Assembly (NCBI GenBank): GCA_963649395.1
Contig: CAVJHW010000022.1
Coordinates: 1-25,503, forward strand
Direction of reading: 5' to 3'
Origin: Scatomonas sp963649395
Lineage (GTDB): Bacteria; Bacillota; Clostridia; Lachnospirales; Lachnospiraceae
Length of the DNA stretch: 25,503 bases
Below are positions 14,458 to 21,032 of the stretch, piece after piece. Numbering within the stretch: position 1 is the first letter of the stretch; each line of letters starts with the position of its first letter. Made by a program: the position numbers and the translations under genes. The notes below the pieces were generated by a model. It saw only the letters and a program-made list of their open reading frames with translations. It was not told the DNA's origin and searched no databases.

Positions 14458-15585
14458 ATGAAGACCAAAGCAGAAGTCATTATCATAGGTGCCGGTATTA
14501 TCGGCTGCGCCACAGCTTATTATCTGGCCAAACAAGGGGCGGATGTGATCGTATTGGAAGGTTCGGATCATATCGGAAATGGAGGTTCCTCCCGAAATGG
14601 CGGCGGAGTCAGACAATCGGGAAGGGATGTGCGGGAGCTGCCCCTGGTCATGTATGGCATCCAGCATATCTGGCCGACTCTTTCCGACGAATTGGAGGTA
14701 GATTGTGAGTACCACCAGGATGGCAATCTAAGATTGGGGAAAAATGAAAAGCACAGAGAAATCCTTACCAAGCTTGCAAACAGCGCCAGGAGTGTGGGTC
14801 TGGATGTAAGGATGATCGACGGAGACCAGGTAAGGGCCATCAATCCCTATCTCTCCGAGGAGGTAACCTGTGCCAGCTGGTGCCCCACCGACGGACATGC
14901 CAATCCCCTGACTACCACCCTGGGTTATTATAAGATGGCCAGGAGACTGGGGGTCACCTTCATCACCGGGGAGCCGGTGCAGGAGCTTCGGGTCAACAAG
15001 GGAAGGATCCGTCAGGTCATCACCCCCCATAACGTCTATGAGGGGGACAATGTTCTGGTGGCAGCGGGCCTTTTTTCCAGGGAAATCCTGACCAGTGTGG
15101 GCATTGATATTCCCATGACCAATTCCCTGCTGGAATGCCTTGTGACGGAGGCGCAGCCTCCCATGTTTGATCAGATGCTGGGAACGGCAGAAGCAGACTT
15201 CTATGGTCATCAGACCAAGCATGGCTCCTTCGTATTCGGGGGTTCCTCCGGGCTGGAGAGGTACAATAAGGACAATGGAACTCCCATGAATTCCTCTAAG
15301 ACAGCCCCCTGTATCTGCCGGGGAATCATCAAATATTTCCCCCAACTGGCCCATGCCAAGATTGTACGTACCTGGGCAGGCTGGATGGATGCCTCCTTCG
15401 ACGGCGTTCCCGCTCTGGGCACGGTGGATGAGATCCCCGGCCTATATGTAGCCTGCGCCTTCCACGGACACGGCTTCGGCATCGGTCCGGCGGTGGGAGA
15501 CCAGCTGGCCAAGCTGATCCTAACCGGACAGACCGATGTGGATCTGAGTCCCCTTCATTATGACCGATATAAGGCGAAAATCTGA
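14458..15585 (+). CDS. DAO-type FAD-dependent dehydrogenase beta subunit (HcnC/glycine-oxidase-like)
   Basis: A 375-aa flavoenzyme of the D-amino acid oxidase family, probably the subunit that oxidises the C-N bond of an amine or N-substituted amino acid. The dinucleotide motif is GAGIIG (11-16), followed by SSRNGGGVRQ, the region where FAD meets substrate in this family. The C-terminal GLYVACAFHGHGFGIGPAVG is the second FAD contact found in glycine, sarcosine and hydroxyproline dehydrogenases. It is the last gene of the four-gene operon. Which substrate it uses (sarcosine, opine, D-hydroxyproline, cyclic imino acid) cannot be told. The neighbouring Pot transporter and OCD proteins favour an amine or basic amino-acid conjugate. 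Confidence 0.87.
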   Translation: MKTKAEVIIIGAGIIGCATAYYLAKQGADVIVLEGSDHIGNGGSSRNGGGVRQSGRDVRELPLVMYGIQHIWPTLSDELEVDCEYHQDGNLRLGKNEKHREILTKLANSARSVGLDVRMIDGDQVRAINPYLSEEVTCASWCPTDGHANPLTTTLGYYKMARRLGVTFITGEPVQELRVNKGRIRQVITPHNVYEGDNVLVAAGLFSREILTSVGIDIPMTNSLLECLVTEAQPPMFDQMLGTAEADFYGHQTKHGSFVFGGSSGLERYNKDNGTPMNSSKTAPCICRGIIKYFPQLAHAKIVRTWAGWMDASFDGVPALGTVDEIPGLYVACAFHGHGFGIGPAVGDQLAKLILTGQTDVDLSPLHYDRYKAKI

Positions 15586-15618
15586 CCTTGCAGGTCTGTG
15601 CTGCAGGATGTTCCGATG

Positions 15619-15697
15619 TTCCGCACCACCACACAGGAAAGCCAGCTGCTCCGCACTAACGTGCTCCCGCAGCTGCCGCCGGTATCAACAATCCGCC
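15619..15697 (-). repeat. dispersed repeat, copy B (79 nt, inverted to copy A)
   Basis: Reverse complement of 12056-12134 with 6 mismatches in 79. Copy B is part of a longer structured element reaching to about 15794. That element includes GCCGGTATC/GATACCGGC arms at 15678-15686 and 15715-15723 enclosing a GCCC-TATC-GGGC hairpin, and CCCGACAA/TTGTCGGG arms at 15727-15734 and 15780-15787. Small reading frames through it share a translated pattern with copy A, but the hairpin structure points to a non-coding repeat. Confidence 0.9.
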
Positions 15698-15754
15698 CTA
15701 TCGGGCTACTTGTCGATACCGGCTTGCCCGACAAATATCCGTGCTTCGGTGCAT

Positions 15755-15794
15755 GCAAGCATGCCCTCAGCCCGGCTGCTTGTCGGGGCTTTCA
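15755..15794 (+). repeat. dispersed repeat, distal segment, copy B
   Basis: This 40-nt segment recurs at 25259-25298 in the same orientation with 36 of 40 identities. It is the outer end of the element that contains copy B and stops just before the ribosome site of the alcohol dehydrogenase gene. Confidence 0.85.
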
Positions 15795-15809
15795 AAGTAA
15801 GGAGTTTCT

Positions 15810-16970
15810 ATGAATAACTTTACCTTTCACATACCTACGGATATCCGGTTCGGTAAGGACCAGATCGAATGCCTGCCAGAGGAGCTGGCGAAATACGGGA
15901 AAAGGGTTCTCCTGGTCTATGGCGGGGGAAGTATCAAAAGGTCCGGCCTCTATGATAAGATCCTAGGCCTTCTGTCGGATTTTGAGATAGAGGAGCTTCC
16001 GGGAATAGAGCCCAACCCTAAGCTGAAATCAGTGGAGAAGGGGGCTGCTATTTGCAAAGAAAAGGAGATAGAGGTGATTCTGGCTGTAGGGGGCGGCAGC
16101 ACCATCGATGCCTCGAAGCATATCGCGGCAGCCGCCTGCTATGAGGGAAAGGCCTGGGACCTGGTCCTGGACCGGAGTCTTGTGAAGAAGGCTCTTCCCG
16201 TGGCCGTGGTTCTTACCATCTGCGCTACCGGCTCGGAGATGAATTCCGGTGCCGTGATCAGCAATGAGGAGACCCATGAGAAGATGGAATTGAATACCCC
16301 CCTGCTCTATCCCAAGCTTTCCATCTGTGATCCTACCTATCTCTATACCCTCCCGGATCGGCAGACGGCAGCCGGTTCTGTGGACATATTGTCCCACGTG
16401 ATGGAACAATATTTTCAGCCCAATGACCAGGCTTATATCACAGATGTCCTCAGCGAGGCGGTTATGAAAACGGTTATCAAATATGCCCCCCAGGCCCTGG
16501 AGGAGCCCCGAAATTATGAGGCCAGATCCAATCTGATGTGGGCCTCTACCCTGGCCTTGAACCATCTTCTGACCGTGGGGAAGGGCGGTGCCTGGAGCGT
16601 ACATCCCATAGAACATGTGGTCAGCGGATATTATGACATTACCCACGGAGTAGGCCTGGCCATCCTAACCCCGGCCTGGATGGAACATGTCTTGTCGGAT
16701 CAGACCGCCCCCCGCTTCGCCCGGTTCGCCAGGATGGTATTCGACATCCGGGAGCCGGAGGATGAGAAGGCCGCCAGGCTGGGAATTGAGAAGGTCAGAG
16801 AGTTTCATCGGTCCTTGGGAATGCCGGAAAGGCTGCAGGAGGTAGGAGTAGGCGATGAAAAATTCGATGAAATGGCCTCCGAAGCCGTAAGGACCAGCGG
16901 GATTTCCCAAAGGGCATATGTGAAGCTGGACCAGGAGGATGTGAAAGAGATCCTTCTGTCCTGCCAATAG
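15810..16970 (+). CDS. iron-containing (group III) alcohol dehydrogenase, YqhD/BdhA-like
   Basis: A 386-aa cytoplasmic NAD(P)H-dependent alcohol dehydrogenase or aldehyde reductase. The nucleotide-binding GGGS is at 94-97. The metal ligands fit D192, H196, H265 and H279, with the 14-residue spacing of the last two as in FucO and YqhD. ATG 15810 has AAGGAG 8-10 nt upstream, directly after the repeat. It follows the flavoenzyme operon by 224 nt and may be read from it, because no terminator is seen between them. Its likely role is reducing an aldehyde released by amine oxidation and recycling NAD(P). Substrate assignment would be a guess; butanol-type aldehydes are typical of the subfamily. Confidence 0.88.
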   Translation: MNNFTFHIPTDIRFGKDQIECLPEELAKYGKRVLLVYGGGSIKRSGLYDKILGLLSDFEIEELPGIEPNPKLKSVEKGAAICKEKEIEVILAVGGGSTIDASKHIAAAACYEGKAWDLVLDRSLVKKALPVAVVLTICATGSEMNSGAVISNEETHEKMELNTPLLYPKLSICDPTYLYTLPDRQTAAGSVDILSHVMEQYFQPNDQAYITDVLSEAVMKTVIKYAPQALEEPRNYEARSNLMWASTLALNHLLTVGKGGAWSVHPIEHVVSGYYDITHGVGLAILTPAWMEHVLSDQTAPRFARFARMVFDIREPEDEKAARLGIEKVREFHRSLGMPERLQEVGVGDEKFDEMASEAVRTSGISQRAYVKLDQEDVKEILLSCQ

Positions 16971-16995
16971 GTGCCTTGGCCTTGCAAGCGGATCC

Positions 16996-18126
16996 TCATC
17001 CCAGCTTCATCAGGTGGAAGCCCTCCTCGTTGATGAGGACGTAGCGGTTCTTGCCCAGGAGGAAGAGCTGGCTGATGGGGGAAGTTAGATCCCCCTGGTA
17101 TTTCTCAATTCCTGCCAGGCTATATACACACAGGGAGCTGCGATTGTGGAGCAGGATGCGGCTGCCTTCCATCTCAATGGACTGATAGGAAAAATCCGTG
17201 CTTTTCCGTAGAATTTCCCTTCCCTTTTTGTTGTATACCAGGAGGAGGCAGGAGGATTCTTCCCCGTCCTCCTCCACCGCCAGCCCTACATGGGAGCTGT
17301 CGGCAAAGCTACTGACGATGTCGGCTTCCAGGGTGACCTCCTTGGTCTTTTCCGGGATCTGGGAGCCCTGGAAGAAGGTAATTCCATCCTCCCGCAGGGC
17401 CGCCCAGCAGCCATCCTCCAGATAGGTCAGCTGGGGGATCAGGATATTGCTGTAGTCATAGGAGCTGACCAGATTGTCCGTCTGACTCTTGCCTGCACTG
17501 CCGAAATGATAGAAGGCGATGCGATCCTTGGGAAGACCTTCTTCATAATAGAGATAGGAAACCCCCATGACCAGTCCGTCCCCGGACAGGGCCAGATCCA
17601 GGGGGTAGCCCAGGCTGTCCATGGTGGCCTTGAGGGTGGCAATCAGGGAACCGGTTTGGTCATAGTATTGGATCCAGGTCTTGTCTCCCTCCTCCATCAA
17701 GGCAGCCACATATCCCTGGCTGCAGACCCGGGCCTTCCGGATAGGACGGTCGGCGGAGAGGCTGCCGATCTGGCCCCTTTCATCACAGAGGCAGATATCG
17801 GTCCCGTTTTTGTCATAAATAGCCAGGGTATTCCCCTGGACATCCAAAGCGGGAGACGCCATGCGGTAGGTCACGGTCCAGAGAGGATCCCCATTTCGAT
17901 CCATTAAGGTGGCACTGTCCACCCCGTATTTCAGAATATAATTCCCCACCCGGCCGTAGAGGAAGGAGAGGGTATCCTCCTGGGTCTTGGTGGTAAGAAT
18001 CGTATAAGTCTTATAGGTCCATCCCCGTATCAGGACAGCCACAAGCAGCGGAAGCGCCAGAACCGCCAAGGCGACAGCCAGACAGCGGATCCGGCGCTTT
18101 TTCTTACCTTCTGGTTTTTTGGTCAT
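16996..18126 (-). CDS. DUF5711-like membrane-anchored beta-propeller protein
   Basis: A 376-aa protein with a basic N-terminus and one transmembrane helix at about residues 14-34. A long extracytoplasmic part follows with repeated beta-strand blades, such as YILKYGVDSATLMDRNGD, YVAALMEEGDKTWIQYYDQ and SCLLLVYNKKGREIL. This fits the DUF5711 family of Clostridia, which I name from the overall pattern and not from a motif. It is convergent with the alcohol dehydrogenase (25 nt between stops, no clear terminator). ATG 18126 has AGAGGGG 10 nt upstream and an extended -10 promoter further out. Function unknown; a cell-surface role next to division genes is possible. Confidence 0.72.
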   Translation of the reverse strand: MTKKPEGKKKRRIRCLAVALAVLALPLLVAVLIRGWTYKTYTILTTKTQEDTLSFLYGRVGNYILKYGVDSATLMDRNGDPLWTVTYRMASPALDVQGNTLAIYDKNGTDICLCDERGQIGSLSADRPIRKARVCSQGYVAALMEEGDKTWIQYYDQTGSLIATLKATMDSLGYPLDLALSGDGLVMGVSYLYYEEGLPKDRIAFYHFGSAGKSQTDNLVSSYDYSNILIPQLTYLEDGCWAALREDGITFFQGSQIPEKTKEVTLEADIVSSFADSSHVGLAVEEDGEESSCLLLVYNKKGREILRKSTDFSYQSIEMEGSRILLHNRSSLCVYSLAGIEKYQGDLTSPISQLFLLGKNRYVLINEEGFHLMKLG

Positions 18127-18179
18127 AAGTCATGGTCCCCTCTTATTGTACTTTTCAGGAATTGTGCCTTCATGGGTCT

Positions 18180-18185
18180 ATTATA
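18180..18185 (-). promoter_or_regulatory. extended -10 promoter for the DUF5711-like gene
   Basis: On the minus strand TGC precedes a perfect TATAAT (18185-18180), an extended -10. The -35 is poor (TACTGA at 17 nt). Transcription would start near 18173 and give a leader of about 46 nt. Confidence 0.55.
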
Positions 18186-18363
18186 GCATGTTTTTTCCTT
18201 ATTCAGTAGGTGGGAAATAAAAAGATATCATAGACTTTGGGAAGTACCGATCAGAAGGGAGGAAAAATTTCAGATAAAAGACTTGGTATGTTTACGGAGA
18301 GTGCAGTATACGAATCCGTGAAAAGAATGCGGATGCCGCAATAAAATCAGGGAGGACAAGGCG

Positions 18364-18486
18364 ATGCAGTATGCAAGAAAGCAATATCTGGATTAGTTAA
18401 TCCGAAAAAAGGATAACGGGCGCATCAAAGTCATTACCGGCCTGCGTCGGAGCGGCAAGTCTTACCTTCTATTTACGCTTTACCCC
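18364..18486 (+). pseudogene. remnant of an AAA ATPase (DUF4143-type ATP-binding protein)
   Basis: From ATG 18364, preceded by AGGGAGGA, the frame reads MQYARKQYLD, then TAG at 18394-18396, then LIRKKDNGRIKVITGLRRSG and KSYLLFTLY. This is the N-terminus of the common archaeal/bacterial AAA ATPase family with the Walker A loop GLRRSGKS. The match fades after about 40 codons and the frame ends shortly after, so the remaining few hundred residues are missing. The amber codon and the truncation mark it as decayed. A 19-codon frame at 18288-18344 lies just upstream and is not recognised. The rest of 18190-18360 shows nothing I can name. Confidence 0.7.
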
Positions 18487-18523
18487 AATAGCCGGGACTT
18501 TTGCCTCTTTTCTGGGGAAAAGG

Positions 18524-18550
18524 TTGAAAAATCCCCGCCTTCGGTATAAA
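18524..18550 (+). promoter_or_regulatory. possible promoter of the septum initiator-tilS-hpt-ftsH operon
   Basis: -35 TTGAAA (18524-18529), a short 15-nt spacer and -10 TATAAA (18545-18550), 37 nt upstream of the GTG start chosen for the next gene. The spacer is shorter than ideal, so confidence is limited. Confidence 0.4.
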
Positions 18551-18586
18551 CTAAGTCTAAAAGCGCGGGAAGGGGGGCAGCCTGGG

Positions 18587-18907
18587 GTGAAAAGGGAGAG
18601 AAAACGAAGGAAGCGCAGCAATTCCGGACAGAGACAGATTCGGGGCGCTATGCTGGGGATTACTTTCGTGGTATGCAGTCTTATGGTGGCCCTCCTGGTG
18701 CAGGGGCGAGCCCTGGACCAAAGATTGGCTGCCAAGAGACAGCAAAGCGCAGACCTGGATGCCCAGATCAGCCAGGAAGAGGACCGGACCCAGGAGATCA
18801 CGGAGCTGCAGGAATATATGCAAAGTGATGAATATCTGGAGAAGGTTGCCAAGGATAAGCTGGGACTTGTGAGGGATGGAGAGATTATTTTCAAGGAGTC
18901 GGAATAA
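18587..18907 (+). CDS. septum formation initiator family protein (DivIC/FtsL/FtsB-like)
   Basis: A 106-aa bitopic membrane protein of the cell-division scaffold. It has a strongly basic cytoplasmic N-terminus (KRERKRRKRS), one transmembrane helix (about residues 21-41, AMLGITFVVCSLMVALLVQG), then an extracytoplasmic coiled coil (DQRLAAKRQQSADLDAQISQ) and the C-terminal motif YLEKVAKDKLGLVRDGE typical of DivIC/FtsB. GTG 18587 is preferred because AGGGGGG (18571-18577) lies 9 nt upstream. A TTG at 18524 would coincide with a possible promoter -35 box. The stop overlaps the tilS ATG by one base. It recruits FtsL/FtsW partners in related bacteria; which of the two small proteins it replaces is not clear. 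Confidence 0.87.
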   Translation: MKRERKRRKRSNSGQRQIRGAMLGITFVVCSLMVALLVQGRALDQRLAAKRQQSADLDAQISQEEDRTQEITELQEYMQSDEYLEKVAKDKLGLVRDGEIIFKESE

Positions 18908-20487
18908 TGCGTGAGAGAATTCTGGCCTATATCCGCAGATACCATATGGTGGAAGAGGGAGACCTGGTATGCGTCGGCTTGTCCGGCGGAGCAGATTCCC
19001 TCTGCCTGCTGGTCATCCTGCAGGAATTGTCGGAGGAGTTGGGGATCCGCCTGCAGGCGGTGCATGTGAACCATGGTCTGCGGGGAGAGGAAAGTGACCA
19101 GGATCAGGCCTTTACGGAGCGGTTATGCCGGGAACGGGAGATACCGCTCTTTGTTTATGCCCGCAGGGTAGGGGAGATTGCCCGGGAGCTGGGGGTAGGG
19201 ACCGAGGAGGCCGGCCGCCTGGTTCGCCAGCAGATCTATTTGCAATGTATGCAGGAGCATGGGAGTACCAAGATTGCCCTGGCCCACCATCAAAATGACC
19301 TGGCGGAGACCCTCCTCTTCCACCTGGCCCGGGGGACCTCCCTGAGGGGGCTGGGAGCCATTCGTCCGGTCAGCGGCTTCCTGATTCGGCCTCTTTTGTG
19401 CGTCAGCAGGGGGGAGCTGGAGCAGGAGCTGCGAAGCCGGGGCATGACCTGGAGAACGGACAGCACCAATCTCCAGGATCAATATACCCGCAATGGTATC
19501 CGCCATCACCTGATTCCCAGTCTGGTGGATGAGGTGAACGCTCAGGCCGTAGCTCATATGGCCCAGGCGGCAGGGGATCTGGCCCAGGCGGATGACTTCC
19601 TGCGGGAGGAAGCCTGCAGACGGATGCAGGAGTTGGTTTGGGAGGAAAAGGGAGGAATCTGCCTGTCGGAGGACTTTCGCAAGCTTCCGGACATCCTGCA
19701 GGGTTATCTGGTGGTGGAGTGCCTGGAAAGGCTGGAGGGAAGCAGGAAGGACCTGACCCGCACCCATGTGGGTCTGGTCAAGCAGCTGGCTGACCAGCAG
19801 ACAGGAAAACGTCTCAGCCTGCCGGGAGGCATCACCGGAGTTCGGGAATATGGGGGGATTTTCCTGGGAAGAGAGCCCGCTGCCCGGGGGCTGGGCTTGG
19901 CGGCAGCAACTAGTCCGGGTGAGAAGACCGCTTCTTTGGGGAAAAGTTCGGCAGCAGGGCTCTCGCCGATGGAGCAGCCCGCGGATTCCCCAGTTGAGAT
20001 CAATCTGTCAGAGGAAGTATTGCTGGCTGGCGAGCTTGTGGAAGTGCCTTTGGAAATGCCTTTGGGACAGGGTCGGCTCTTCTGCCGACTGTTGCAGAGG
20101 AGCCGGAGGGAGGATCCGGTGGAAAAGCAGCTGAATCAGCCGGGGTATCCCGGGAAGGCTGAACCGATGCCGGAAGGGGGAAAAATCCCTCAAAAAAAGT
20201 ATACGAAATGGTTGGATTATGATAAAATGAAGACTGGTTTGGTGGTGAGAACCAGGAGAGCGGGAGATTATCTGGTGGTCAATTCCTCCGGCGGGCGGAA
20301 GAAGCTGAAGGATTACCTGATTGACCAGAAGGTTCCCCGGCGAGAGCGGGATTCGATCCCTCTTCTGGCTTCCGGCTCAGAGATATACTGGGTGGCAGGA
20401 TACCGGATCAGCGAGAGCTGCAAGGTGGATCGAGACACCAGACAGGTGCTGTATATAGAGATAAGAGGAGGTTCATACCATGAGTGA
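18907..20487 (+). CDS. tilS: tRNA(Ile)-lysidine synthase TilS
   Basis: Converts C34 of the CAU-anticodon tRNA-Ile to lysidine so that it reads AUA. The N-type ATP pyrophosphatase P-loop SGGADS is at 26-31, followed by HVNHGLRGEESDQD and LAHHQNDLAETLLFHLARG. The C-terminal TilS domain (about 435-520) has RRAGDYLVVN, GGRKKLKDYLIDQKVPRRER and WVAGYRISE. At 526 aa it is longer than most family members (about 430-480). The extra length is a low-complexity linker around residues 318-360 (GLGLAAATSPGEKTASLG and following) with no recognised domain. It overlaps hpt by 8 nt. Confidence 0.95.
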   Translation: MRERILAYIRRYHMVEEGDLVCVGLSGGADSLCLLVILQELSEELGIRLQAVHVNHGLRGEESDQDQAFTERLCREREIPLFVYARRVGEIARELGVGTEEAGRLVRQQIYLQCMQEHGSTKIALAHHQNDLAETLLFHLARGTSLRGLGAIRPVSGFLIRPLLCVSRGELEQELRSRGMTWRTDSTNLQDQYTRNGIRHHLIPSLVDEVNAQAVAHMAQAAGDLAQADDFLREEACRRMQELVWEEKGGICLSEDFRKLPDILQGYLVVECLERLEGSRKDLTRTHVGLVKQLADQQTGKRLSLPGGITGVREYGGIFLGREPAARGLGLAAATSPGEKTASLGKSSAAGLSPMEQPADSPVEINLSEEVLLAGELVEVPLEMPLGQGRLFCRLLQRSRREDPVEKQLNQPGYPGKAEPMPEGGKIPQKKYTKWLDYDKMKTGLVVRTRRAGDYLVVNSSGGRKKLKDYLIDQKVPRRERDSIPLLASGSEIYWVAGYRISESCKVDRDTRQVLYIEIRGGSYHE

Positions 20488-21019
20488 GACAATCCGGACA
20501 CTGATCGGAGAGGGCCAAGTGGCCGTCCGCATTCGGGAGCTGGGAGAAGAGATCAGCCGGGATTATGCAGGAGGAGAGATTCACATGATCTGCGTGCTAA
20601 AGGGAGGCGTGTTCTTCATGTGCGACCTGGCCAAGCGGATTGATGTGCCGGTTACCCTGGATTTCATGTCTGTTTCCAGCTACGGGAGCGAGACCAGCTC
20701 CAGCGGTGTGGTGAAGATTGTGAAGGACCTGGACCAGCCCTTGGAGGGGAAGGATGTGCTCATTGTGGAGGATATCATAGATTCCGGCCGTACTTTGGGA
20801 TATCTCATTGAGATCCTGAAGAAGCGTCATCCCAAGAGTCTTCGCCTGTGTACCCTGCTGGACAAGCCGGAGCGGCGGGTGGTGGATAATGTAGAGGTGG
20901 ATTATTGCGGTTTCCGGATCCCGGATGAGTTTGTTGTGGGCTATGGTCTGGATTATGCCCAGAGATACCGGAACCTGCCCTATATCGGGGTGGTGGAACT
21001 GTCCCCGGACCAGGAATAG
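20480..21019 (+). CDS. hpt: hypoxanthine phosphoribosyltransferase
   Basis: A 179-aa purine salvage enzyme joining hypoxanthine or guanine to PRPP. The PRPP-binding signature VEDIIDSGRT is at 96-105, the flexible loop SYGSETSSSG at 67-76, the LKGG loop at 40-43 and the purine-binding VGYGLDYAQRYRNLPYIG near the C-terminus. ATG 20480 has AGAGGAGG about 8 nt before it and lies inside the end of tilS. The tilS-hpt-ftsH order is the standard one in Gram-positive bacteria. Confidence 0.96.
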   Translation: MSETIRTLIGEGQVAVRIRELGEEISRDYAGGEIHMICVLKGGVFFMCDLAKRIDVPVTLDFMSVSSYGSETSSSGVVKIVKDLDQPLEGKDVLIVEDIIDSGRTLGYLIEILKKRHPKSLRLCTLLDKPERRVVDNVEVDYCGFRIPDEFVVGYGLDYAQRYRNLPYIGVVELSPDQE

Positions 21020-21032
21020 AAGGAGGGAAGTG

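Noticed and set aside
15558..15758. Small minus-strand protein of 66 aa with similarity to a frame at 11947-12189
   Set aside because: The likeness comes from the inverted DNA repeat. The frames lack ribosome sites and run through nested palindromes, so a non-coding repeat explains them.
12020..15809. Insertion sequence or integron carrying the flavoenzyme operon
   Set aside because: No transposase, integrase or target duplication is seen; only the inverted repeats support mobility, so this is kept as a question under findings.
20925..21032. Long N-terminal extension of FtsH overlapping hpt
   Set aside because: The extension is the shifted reading of hpt, and GTG 21033 has AGGAGG at 6 nt and gives the normal FtsH N-terminus.
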